DNA from: Bacillota bacterium
GTDB lineage: Bacteria > Nitrospirota_A > Leptospirillia > Leptospirillales > JAMCRA01
Direction of reading: 5' to 3'
NCBI GenBank assembly: GCA_023380285.1
Contig: JAMCRA010000011.1
Span: forward strand, 1 to 16,566
Length of the DNA stretch: 16,566 nucleotides
The notes beneath the pieces were generated by a model that saw only the letters and a list, made by a program, of their open reading frames with translations, searched no databases and had not been told where the DNA came from. Positions 1 through 5,837 of the stretch are shown here, piece after piece. A program made the translations under genes and the position numbers. Positions within the stretch are counted from its first letter, which is position 1; the number at the start of each line of letters is the position of its first letter.

Positions 1-376
1 CCTGCCGGATCCCTTTCGCCTGCTTTTTGTATTTTTCCACCAGTCCGGACAACTTCGCCAGATCAACCTTGGGTGCTCTCATGACTTTTTCCAACATCAA
101 TTGGTTTTCTGACATATGAAGCTTGATTTTTTTTGCCTGATAAAAAGACCACTGGTCGGAAGACTTTGCCTGATAAAAGATTGCCGAATTCTTTAGAAGA
201 ATGGCTTCCGATGTCTTTTGTTCGGACTCAAGATTTGACAATGCCGCAAGAACAGCCAGTATAGACGTCGTCAGTGCCACCCGGATGTTCCATTCATCTC
301 TTTTGTGTTCCCGCTCATCGAGAGATTCCGTGACGGATTCAATCAGTTCATGCGCTTCCAGAGATTCTTTTCCCAT
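1..376 (-). CDS. DUF4337-like membrane protein, N-terminal part (gene runs off the left edge)
   Basis: An open frame of 125 codons on the minus strand starts at ATG 376-374 and leaves the window without a stop. The N-terminus is acidic (MGKESLEAHELIESVTESL). A charged stretch and a Trp-Asn lead into one predicted membrane helix (VALTTSILAVLAALSNLE, about residues 33-50). After that come LLKNSA and SSDQWSFYQAKKIK, a pattern I recognise from DUF4337 proteins, whose role is unknown. AGG lies 6 nt before the ATG. A TTG at 400-398 in the same frame has a better-spaced AAGGA and would add eight residues, so the start is not settled. It lies 57 nt downstream of the cheV stop on the same strand and is probably co-transcribed with it. 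The family call is from memory of the motif. Confidence 0.75.
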   Translation of the reverse strand, partial: MGKESLEAHELIESVTESLDEREHKRDEWNIRVALTTSILAVLAALSNLESEQKTSEAILLKNSAIFYQAKSSDQWSFYQAKKIKLHMSENQLMLEKVMRAPKVDLAKLSGLVEKYKKQAKGIRQ

Positions 377-433
377 GCCTTGCCTATACCCTTTCCCCAA
401 TAACTTATCCTTCGATCAAAAGCCTAAAGGTTC

Positions 434-1414
434 TCAGCCGACCGAAGCCTGAAAACTATTTTTTTGCAGTACCTTTTCAACAATAGAGACAAAAGCTTCG
501 GGATCGAACTTCACAATATAATCATCAGCCCCGGCCTCTTTTCCTTTTCTCACATTCTCTTTTCCGGACATGGAAGAATGCATCAGAACAGGCAAAGCTT
601 TCAGGGTCGGGTCAGCCTTGACTTCCTTTGTAAGCGTATAGCCGTCCATGACAGGCATCTCAACGTCCGTAATCAGCAGGGCCACCCTGTTCATAATGTT
701 TTTTTCCGGATCCAAATCCCTCTGCATACGCAACTTTTCTATCGCTTCCTGTCCATTTTTTACCCCCATCACCGAAAACCCTCCCTTCTGCAGAGCTTTC
801 GTAAGCATATTGAGAGCGACAGGACTATCATCTGCTGCCAAAATATACCGATGTTCCATGTTTTTCTTTTCCGTCATCCGCTCAAGGGTCTCCTCCTGAC
901 GACCGAAGATTCCCATTTCATCGACAATAGATTCAAAATCCAGGATCAGAAGCACTTCTTCATCCGAAAGTTTCACGGTCCCGGTCACCTTGCTGCCCGT
1001 ATGGCGACCTGTCGTCGCCATCGTGATCGGAACAATTTCCTTCCAAGAAATCCTTCGGATCTGCGAAGCCTTATGGACAATAAAACCCAAACGAACGGAA
1101 CTGAATTCCGTGACAATAATCTGCTTGGTTTTAGGTTCGATGCAATCCGGTTCCTTAATCTTCATCCATTTCGCCAGGTTGATCACAGGGATCACTTGCC
1201 CTCGCAGATTGATAATGCCCGCCTGATATGGATTCGAATCCGGAACAGGGGTCAAGGTTGGAGGCATCCGAATAATTTCAATCACCTTTGACACATTGAC
1301 CCCATAAATTCCTTCGCGAATTCCCCCGCCATCCTCTTCCTGGAACATTCGGAAATCCACGAGTTCCATCTGGTTCGTTCCAACCTGAAGAATCAAGTTA
1401 TCCAACTGACTCAT
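434..1414 (-). CDS. cheV: Chemotaxis protein CheV (CheW domain + response-regulator receiver)
   Basis: This 326-residue protein has the length and two-domain order of CheV, a cytoplasmic adaptor linking chemoreceptors to the CheA kinase and thought to tune adaptation through phosphorylation. Residues about 15-170 form a CheW-like domain (YGVNVSKVIEIIR, then the typical GIINLRGQVIPVINLAKW at 66-83). Residues about 188-318 form a receiver domain: acidic pair D195/D196 (AADDSP), phospho-acceptor D250 (LLITDVEMPVMDGY), Ser280/281 at the switch position, and K302 (IVKFDPEAF). All receiver catalytic residues are present, so it should be phosphorylatable. The start is supported by GGGAGGGG eight nt upstream (1423-1430). 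No other chemotaxis gene is in view. The following gene on the same strand is a DUF4337-like membrane protein. Confidence 0.96.
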   Translation of the reverse strand: MSQLDNLILQVGTNQMELVDFRMFQEEDGGGIREGIYGVNVSKVIEIIRMPPTLTPVPDSNPYQAGIINLRGQVIPVINLAKWMKIKEPDCIEPKTKQIIVTEFSSVRLGFIVHKASQIRRISWKEIVPITMATTGRHTGSKVTGTVKLSDEEVLLILDFESIVDEMGIFGRQEETLERMTEKKNMEHRYILAADDSPVALNMLTKALQKGGFSVMGVKNGQEAIEKLRMQRDLDPEKNIMNRVALLITDVEMPVMDGYTLTKEVKADPTLKALPVLMHSSMSGKENVRKGKEAGADDYIVKFDPEAFVSIVEKVLQKNSFQASVG

Positions 1415-1455
1415 TTTTCATTCCCCTCCCGCCGGCCGTATAAGCATATCATCGT

Positions 1456-1510
1456 TTCTTCCTACAACTTTCATCCTCAAATGAACGACCTTCCTTAACT
1501 CTAGGAAGAA
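1456..1510. repeat. Perfect 9-bp inverted repeat in the region upstream of cheV
   Basis: TTCTTCCTA (1456-1464) and TAGGAAGAA (1502-1510) are exact reverse complements, separated by 37 bp. A third partial copy, CTTCCT at 1490-1495, can form a 6-bp, 7-nt-loop hairpin with AGGAAG at 1503-1508. The elements sit 42-96 bp upstream of the cheV ATG, between it and tRNA-Thr. They could be binding sites for a regulator of cheV or part of a transcript hairpin. No promoter hexamers for cheV could be assigned with confidence, and I see nothing else in 1415-1648. Confidence 0.4.
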
Positions 1511-1648
1511 CCACCCTGAGACATAACACAGCCTACCCCGAAATCAATTAAGGACCGCGTTCGAAAAAAACTTTTATGCATGTAGAAAACATGAGTCGTA
1601 TAAACGAAGAGAAAAGACGACAAAGGGATTGAAGAAAATGGCAGGGGT

Positions 1649-1724
1649 TGGAGCTCCTGCGCGGAATTGAACCGCGAACCTTCCGCTTACAAGGCGGGTG
1701 CTCTGCCAATTGAGCTACAGGAGC
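1649..1724 (-). tRNA. tRNA-Thr (anticodon UGU), CCA encoded
   Basis: Read on the minus strand, the 76-nt sequence folds as a standard cloverleaf. The acceptor stem is GCTCCTG paired with CAGGAGC (7 bp). The D arm is GCTC/GAGC with an AATTGGCA loop. The anticodon loop CTTGTAA gives anticodon TGT, which reads the Thr codon ACA. The T arm is CGCGG/CCGCG with a TTCAATT loop. The discriminator base is T (U), followed by an encoded CCA at 1651-1649. The outermost anticodon-stem pair is C-A, a minor mismatch. Confidence in the amino-acid identity is high because the 32-38 loop is that of bacterial tRNA-Thr(UGU). Confidence 0.96.
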
Positions 1725-1742
1725 ACTCATTTTTCCCCTCAT

Positions 1743-1772
1743 ATTCTAAACAGTTGCAGAGAAAAAAGGCAA
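1743..1772 (-). promoter_or_regulatory. Predicted sigma70-type promoter for tRNA-Thr
   Basis: On the minus strand TTGCCT (1772-1767) and TAGAAT (1748-1743) are separated by 18 nt. Transcription would start near 1736, giving about 12 nt of leader before the mature tRNA 5' end at 1724. This is the spacing expected for a tRNA gene. It is seen in sequence only. Confidence 0.5.
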
Positions 1773-1816
1773 CAGAAGATCATCAAGACACTCCAAATCC
1801 GGGCAACATAACACTT

Positions 1817-1832
1817 CTGTGACAAATCACAG
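1817..1832. promoter_or_regulatory. Palindromic operator candidate, CTGTGA-N4-TCACAG
   Basis: Perfect 6-bp arms flank CAAA. The half-sites TGTGA/TCACA resemble those of the CRP/FNR regulator family, but the 4-nt spacer is that of FNR-type sites (TTGAT-N4-ATCAA) rather than the 6-nt CRP spacer. The centre lies about 52 bp upstream of the predicted start of transcription toward the thioredoxin-fold gene. It could also be a hairpin, but no T-tract follows, so it is not a terminator. Confidence 0.45.
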
Positions 1833-1841
1833 GAACAGGGG

Positions 1842-1870
1842 TTGGGTGGGTAGATCAAATCAGCTATAAT
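1842..1870 (+). promoter_or_regulatory. Predicted promoter for the thioredoxin-fold gene and ppk2 operon
   Basis: TTGGGT (1842-1847) and a perfect TATAAT (1865-1870) are 17 nt apart, giving a start near 1877 and a leader of about 100 nt before the TTG start at 1981. A palindromic operator candidate lies just upstream. A second TATAAT (1887-1892) is nearby but has no matching -35 hexamer. Confidence 0.5.
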
Positions 1871-1898
1871 CTTATCGGACTTGTCGTATAATCTGATC
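1865..1898 (+). repeat. Direct repeat TATAATCT(T/G)ATC spaced 22 bp
   Basis: TATAATCTTATC (1865-1876) and TATAATCTGATC (1887-1898) match at 11 of 12 positions and start exactly 22 bp apart, about two helical turns. Both contain a perfect -10 hexamer. They may be tandem promoter cores or a repeated regulator site overlapping the promoter. The rest of 1725-1980 holds no gene that I can support. Confidence 0.45.
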
Positions 1899-1980
1899 AG
1901 GCCTGAATTTCTGCCTCAATACGGGGTGGTTTGTCTGGCATGTTTGACCATGAATAGCAAGGAGAGGGGCGGTATCCAAA

Positions 1981-2958
1981 TTGACAGATCATTCAGCCCA
2001 CAAACACGTTTTCCGGTTCCCATGGATTTTTCTTTTGCTCTCGACCCTTCTTTTTCAAAGCATATCGGGTATTTCCCGCGCTTTTGCAGACACTCCCCAG
2101 GAGCATTCCCAAAAAACACCCGAGCACCAGGATACGATCGGACAAGCTGCTCTTCAGGAAAAATTCCGGAAGGTTATCACCTCGTCTCTGACCATGCAAA
2201 AGGTCCCATTTAAAAACTTTACATGGCTGGACCCCAAGGAAGTTACGGGAAACGTGACTGCGTTTCCGTTCGCTATCGATATCGGAAACAAGAGAATCGT
2301 CTCCGTTGTTTACCTTGTCAACGGACGCTATCTTGCAACATCCCCCCTTCTCGACATCACCGACAACTACAAACCTGTCCCTCCCATTCCTCCACCCTCT
2401 CTGATCAGTATGAACATCCCCTCATCTCTCTTTTCTCTTGAAAAATTCCCAAGCAGCGGGAAACCTTCCGATACGGCTCTCGTTATTGAATTTGGGGATG
2501 ACCAATGTCCAGTCTGCCGAAAATGGAACCAGAACGAAGAACAGAAAGTTCTTCAGGATCCTTCCATTCGGTTTACGTATATCCCGATGCCTCTTGTCAC
2601 GATTCACCAGAACGCATTGAAGGCCGCTCTGTTTGAAATGTGCGCATATCAGATACGCCCATCCTCTTTTTGGACAATTCATGATCTGCTGAACAGAAGG
2701 GTTGAGCTCGGGAGCGTGGACGAAAAGGACCTCGACGGAGTCCTGAACGGTCTTGCATCCAGTCAGGCACTTCCGGCGACAAAAATGAACCAATGCATGA
2801 GTGAACAGTCGCCTCTGCCGGATATCGAAACGGCAGATAATACCCTGACACAAAAAACGGGTATCCCGACGACGCCGACCTTTATTGTCGGTGGTCAGGT
2901 CAAAACCGGATACCTGACCTACGGAGAAATCAAAAAATTACTCGGACAAAAGAAGTAG
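1981..2958 (+). CDS. Secreted thioredoxin-fold thiol oxidoreductase (DsbA/BdbD or DsbC/G-like)
   Basis: This 325-residue protein begins at TTG 1981. An in-frame stop at 1951 excludes longer forms, and the next ATG would delete the signal peptide. G-rich GAGGGG lies 11 nt upstream. The signal peptide has a charged/His N-region, hydrophobic IFLLLSTLLFQSISGIS (16-32) and a likely cleavage after AFA (residue 36), so it should act in the periplasm. Residues about 55-135 form an N-terminal region of unknown role, perhaps a dimerisation module as in DsbC/DsbG. From 165 a thioredoxin fold follows: active site C176-P-V-C179 (FGDDQCPVCRKW), two further cysteines C221 and C272, and cis-proline P299 in GIPTTPTFIVGG. 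The role is probably disulfide formation or isomerisation in exported proteins. Oxidase or isomerase cannot be decided from sequence. ppk2 follows after 46 nt on the same strand. Confidence 0.88.
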   Translation: MTDHSAHKHVFRFPWIFLLLSTLLFQSISGISRAFADTPQEHSQKTPEHQDTIGQAALQEKFRKVITSSLTMQKVPFKNFTWLDPKEVTGNVTAFPFAIDIGNKRIVSVVYLVNGRYLATSPLLDITDNYKPVPPIPPPSLISMNIPSSLFSLEKFPSSGKPSDTALVIEFGDDQCPVCRKWNQNEEQKVLQDPSIRFTYIPMPLVTIHQNALKAALFEMCAYQIRPSSFWTIHDLLNRRVELGSVDEKDLDGVLNGLASSQALPATKMNQCMSEQSPLPDIETADNTLTQKTGIPTTPTFIVGGQVKTGYLTYGEIKKLLGQKK

Positions 2959-3004
2959 TTTCTCCAAATCCAATTTCCTGCCCCAAACCAAACACGGAGG
3001 GACA

Positions 3005-3841
3005 ATGACGGATAAGAGAGAGGAAACCTCTTTTGGACTAAAATACAGAATCAAACCAAATTCAAAATTCCGTCTGTCCGATATTCCCCCTGATTGCTCC
3101 GACCCTTTTAAGGGAAAGGGTGGGAAAGAAAAAGCAGACAGGCTTGTTGTCAAGAACCTTGAACAAATCGGTGAGCTCCAAAATGTCCTTTATGCCTCAA
3201 AAAAAGCTTCTCTTCTCATCGTTCTTCAGGGCATTGATGCTGCCGGAAAAGACGGAACAATCAAACACGTTTTATCCGGAGTCAATCCACAGGGGTGCTA
3301 TGTTCGGTCCTTTAAAGTTCCAACAGAAGAAGAAAAACTCCATGATGTCCTCTGGCGGGTTCACAGATACACCCCCGAGAGGGGAGTGATCGGCATCTTT
3401 AACCGCTCGCATTATGAGGAAGTCCTTGTCGCTCGTGTCCACAAACTAAAACCCAAAGGGGTTTGGCAAAAACATTACGAGCAATTCAATGCATTCGAAA
3501 AAATGCTTTCTGACAATGGAACAATAATCCTTAAATTTTTTTTAAGTGTTTCTCAGGAAGAACAATTAAAAAGAATTGAGGAAAGGCTTACCCGCCCGGA
3601 TAAAAAATGGAAATACTCCTCCAGTGACCTGGTCGAAAGAGAATACTGGGATGACTACCAGAAAGCTTACGAGGACATGATTAACAAGTGTTCAACCGAA
3701 TATGCGCCTTGGTTCATTATTCCGTCTGACAAAAAATGGTTCCGTAATTGTCTGATTTCGAGTATTTTATGCGATACTCTCAAAAATCTTGACCTTAAAT
3801 ACCCCGAACCCGAAAAAGAGACCTTAACTCTGAAACATTAA
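3005..3841 (+). CDS. ppk2: Polyphosphate kinase 2 (PPK2), class III-like polyphosphate:nucleotide phosphotransferase
   Basis: This 278-residue protein matches the one-domain PPK2 family, cytoplasmic P-loop kinases that transfer phosphate between polyphosphate and nucleotides. Walker A is GIDAAGKDG (76-84, K82). The Walker B-like segment reads FNRSHYEEVLVARVH (132-146), with Asn133 where many PPK2 enzymes have Asp. FNRSxYE is, as I recall, characteristic of class III PPK2, which phosphorylates both AMP and ADP. The lid region ERLTRPDKKWKYSSSDL (193-209) and the C-terminal TEYAPWFIIPSDKKWFRN (231-248) are also typical. The start is fixed by GGAGGG just upstream of ATG 3005. It sits between a secreted thioredoxin-fold gene and a small hypothetical gene in one apparent transcript. 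The likely role is ATP/ADP regeneration from polyphosphate under stress. The class assignment is inference. Confidence 0.95.
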   Translation: MTDKREETSFGLKYRIKPNSKFRLSDIPPDCSDPFKGKGGKEKADRLVVKNLEQIGELQNVLYASKKASLLIVLQGIDAAGKDGTIKHVLSGVNPQGCYVRSFKVPTEEEKLHDVLWRVHRYTPERGVIGIFNRSHYEEVLVARVHKLKPKGVWQKHYEQFNAFEKMLSDNGTIILKFFLSVSQEEQLKRIEERLTRPDKKWKYSSSDLVEREYWDDYQKAYEDMINKCSTEYAPWFIIPSDKKWFRNCLISSILCDTLKNLDLKYPEPEKETLTLKH

Positions 3842-3878
3842 CCAGGAAAGATTTTCATTAAGCAGGAGATTTGGACTC

Positions 3879-4196
3879 ATGTTGAACAAATGGACCGATT
3901 TCGACCGATGGACAGATATTGATCTGGACGATCTTACGGCCCAGTCAGAAAAGCTTTCCAATGACTCAAATAAAGATGTCATCAAAGACGCTCTTTATAC
4001 CATCAAAAATTCCTTCACCTTGCTCGAAAAGAAAAAGTCCACCAAAGAGAAGCGAGACCGGATGACGAAAGAGCGTATCAATATTCTTATCCGTCTTGGA
4101 TTCGAAATTCGCTATCGATCTCCCTCCCCGACAAATGCGAAAACAGAGGAACTCCCCTCCCAGACAGAGGCGAATTCGGCACAAACCTCCCCTTAA
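3879..4196 (+). CDS. Hypothetical 105-residue protein downstream of ppk2
   Basis: I do not recognise this protein. It is soluble and strongly charged, with no signal peptide, membrane segment or cysteine. The N-terminus repeats a W-T-D pattern (WTDFDRWTDIDLDDL, residues 5-19). Residues about 20-75 look helical and amphipathic, with a Lys/Arg-rich stretch (LLEKKKSTKEKRDRMTKERI). The C-terminus (from about 80) is a Ser/Thr/Pro/Gln-rich, probably disordered tail. AGGAGA (3864-3869) lies 9 nt before the ATG, so translation is credible. The gene starts 37 nt after the ppk2 stop, which suggests one operon and possibly a linked role in polyphosphate metabolism. That link is only inference from position. 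Confidence 0.7.
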   Translation: MLNKWTDFDRWTDIDLDDLTAQSEKLSNDSNKDVIKDALYTIKNSFTLLEKKKSTKEKRDRMTKERINILIRLGFEIRYRSPSPTNAKTEELPSQTEANSAQTSP

Positions 4197-4237
4197 AAGG
4201 CGGGAAGGAAGTTTCAGACAGGGTGCTTCACAAATTT

Positions 4238-4272
4238 CCTCCCACAGGCATCCATCGCCGCCTGACGGGAGG
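4238..4272 (+). other. Strong stem-loop ahead of the prepilin peptidase gene
   Basis: CCTCCC (4238-4243) pairs with GGGAGG (4267-4272), and within it AGGC (4246-4249) pairs with GCCT (4260-4263), closing a 10-nt loop. This gives ten pairs with small internal bulges. No T-run follows, so it is not a standard intrinsic terminator. It lies 77 nt upstream of the chosen prepilin peptidase ATG and within the 152-nt gap after the hypothetical gene. It could be an mRNA-stability or processing hairpin separating two parts of the transcript. Confidence 0.45.
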
Positions 4273-4348
4273 GTGTTCAGAAAGTGCCCTGTCCCTGAAG
4301 AAAGAGCAGCTTCATGTTTCCCCATCCCTTTCAGGTAAAGACGACCCC

Positions 4349-5140
4349 ATGAATATTTCCAGTTTTATTCAGGAAATTTGTTACATTCTTGGAGGGCTGA
4401 TTTGGGGAAGTTTTCTTGGGGTACTGGCTGACCGGATTCCCCGAGGGGAATCTATCCTGACTCCTCCCTCCCATTGTCTGACTTGTCAAAAACGACTTTC
4501 TCCCCTCGACCTCATTCCGTTGTGGGCCTGGGTTGGGAACAAGGGCGTTTGCCGATACTGCGGGGCAACCATTGACCCTCAGATGCTTGGAAGCGAAATG
4601 CTGTCCGGACTCTTTTTTGGGATTCTCCCTTTTATCAGCAAAGACTTCAGAAATGGAATCGTGCTGGCCACCTTTTTTTCCTTTGCACTCCCCCTTTCCC
4701 TGATCGATTTGAGACACAGAAGGCTTCCGCATAGCCTCACCTGGACGGCAGGTTTCTCTGGGCTTCTTCTCGCATGGTCCGGCCCTGAAAGATTTTTTTA
4801 TCCCATATGGGGATTCCTGGCAGGGTTCATTACACTTGGACTGGTCTCCATCCTTCACCCCAAAGGAATGGGGATGGGAGATGCTTTCTGGATTGGTTCG
4901 ATTGGCACGTTCGTTGGCGCCACAGGAGTTGTAGAAACTCTTTTCCTTTCTTCATTTTTCGCCATTCTCTCCCTTCTCCCCCTGTTCCTCGTCAAGAAAC
5001 CGGACTCCTCTGGCGTTCCCTGGTACAAGACGTCCCTGCCTTTCGGCCCTTATCTTTCGCTGGGAGCCATCCTGGTCCTGGTAGACCCTGGCCATATGCT
5101 AGAAGCTCTTCAATCGGCCGCATCACTCAACAATTCCTAG
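4349..5140 (+). CDS. pilD: Type IV prepilin peptidase / N-methyltransferase (A24 family)
   Basis: This 263-residue polytopic membrane protease removes leader peptides from type IV pilins or type II secretion pseudopilins and methylates the new N-terminus. The N-terminal domain has the expected LIWGSFLGVLADRIPRGES (17-35) and two zinc-type pairs, C43-x2-C46 and C68-x2-C71. The GxGD aspartyl protease site is intact: D120 in LSLIDLRHRRLP and D178 in GMGMGDAFW. The residues after GxGD (AFW) differ from the usual KL. LPFGPYLSLGA (230-240) near the C-terminus is typical. The open frame extends upstream to GTG 4223, but those 42 residues are not family-like and the hairpin at 4238-4272 lies there, so ATG 4349 is preferred. 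Its Shine-Dalgarno sequence is weak (AGGTAAAG about 9-13 nt away). No pilin gene is in view. Confidence 0.93.
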   Translation: MNISSFIQEICYILGGLIWGSFLGVLADRIPRGESILTPPSHCLTCQKRLSPLDLIPLWAWVGNKGVCRYCGATIDPQMLGSEMLSGLFFGILPFISKDFRNGIVLATFFSFALPLSLIDLRHRRLPHSLTWTAGFSGLLLAWSGPERFFYPIWGFLAGFITLGLVSILHPKGMGMGDAFWIGSIGTFVGATGVVETLFLSSFFAILSLLPLFLVKKPDSSGVPWYKTSLPFGPYLSLGAILVLVDPGHMLEALQSAASLNNS

Positions 5141-5284
5141 CCCTTTACAGAAATCCGGCTCCACAAGAGGAAAGACCCATTTCGGAAAAAGGAACAGGAC
5201 CAATCAGAAATGCATGGAGCGGGGAAAGACGTTTTAATGTGATTTGGCTCACCGATAAAACCTTATTGTATTGAGGCTCAGACT

Positions 5285-5317
5285 ATGGTAGAACCGTTTT
5301 ATGTCAACCCCTTTTAA
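5285..5317 (+). CDS. Possible 10-codon upstream ORF overlapping the usp start
   Basis: ATG 5285 opens a frame of ten codons (MVEPFYVNPF) ending at TAA 5315-5317, 16 nt inside the usp gene. It has GAGG at 5273-5276, 8 nt upstream, whereas the usp ATG at 5301 has no recognisable Shine-Dalgarno sequence. It may be a translated leader that controls usp by ribosome occlusion or reinitiation, or it may be chance. This rests on sequence reading only. Confidence 0.25.
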   Translation: MVEPFYVNPF

Positions 5318-5837
5318 ATCTCTTGTTTTACCCTATGATTTAACACCTGTCCCTCCAGGGACAATGGAAACCTTGAAAAATATCCTGCATGGAGAAGGTT
5401 CCACCCTTCACGTCTTTCATGTTTTGGATATTTATGAAGAAACCCCGATGGGATACCCTCTTCCCCCTGAATATTCCGCCGAGATGGAAAAAGTTGTTTG
5501 TCAGGAAGTCAAAAAGCTGGCAGACCTCTATCGCGCCGATGGCATAGAAACCACTGCAGGCGTTTACCGTGGAAGAGTTGACCGGACCATTATAGAGGTT
5601 GCACTCCAACAAAAAGCGGACGCTATTCTTCTTTTATCCCATGGCAAAGGAATTCTCGGACGCATCCTGCTTGGTTCTGCTTCCAACTCGGTACTTCACC
5701 ACTCTCCCCTTCCCGTCATTCTCCTGAAACCCGACGAAACTCGAAAAGACCTTCTCCGTAGCTTCACGGAAACCGATCCACCCGTTAACCTGATTGATAC
5801 CTTTGCCCGGTCAGACGCATCCGGGCAGGGCTTTTAA
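5301..5837 (+). CDS. Universal stress protein, UspA family
   Basis: This 178-residue protein has a single Usp domain. It has FKSLVLPYDLTP at the N-terminus, where the first beta strand ends in the conserved Asp (D13), then VFHVLDIYEETP (38-49). VDRTIIEVALQQKADAILLLS (93-113) leads into the nucleotide-binding loop HGKGILGRILLGSASNSVL (114-132), which keeps the G-x2-G...GS pattern of ATP-binding Usps. The domain closes with HSPLPVILLKP (134-144), and a 34-residue tail of unknown role follows. The family protects cells under stress, but the precise activity of most members is unknown. No clear Shine-Dalgarno lies before ATG 5301, and a short overlapping reading frame just upstream has a better one. 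The 160 nt before it (5141-5300) contain no confident promoter. Its stop overlaps the phoH start (TAATG). Confidence 0.93.
   Translation: MSTPFKSLVLPYDLTPVPPGTMETLKNILHGEGSTLHVFHVLDIYEETPMGYPLPPEYSAEMEKVVCQEVKKLADLYRADGIETTAGVYRGRVDRTIIEVALQQKADAILLLSHGKGILGRILLGSASNSVLHHSPLPVILLKPDETRKDLLRSFTETDPPVNLIDTFARSDASGQGF

Noticed and set aside
464..1291. Long plus-strand open frame of 275 codons inside cheV
   Set aside because: It is antisense to cheV, which has full domain support. Its translation is His/Arg/Phe-rich with no recognisable motif.
1566..1596. Intrinsic terminator downstream of tRNA-Thr (CATG...CATG followed by a T-run on the minus strand)
   Set aside because: The stem is only about 4-5 AT-rich pairs and the T-run is displaced by several bases, which is too weak to support.
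1817..1832. Intrinsic terminator at CTGTGACAAATCACAG
   Set aside because: There is no T-run on either side and the stem is only 6 bp, so it is kept as an operator candidate.
4223..4348. Longer prepilin peptidase starting at GTG 4223
   Set aside because: The extra 42 residues are hydrophilic and unlike the family N-terminus, and a strong hairpin occupies the stretch. ATG 4349 gives the normal start.
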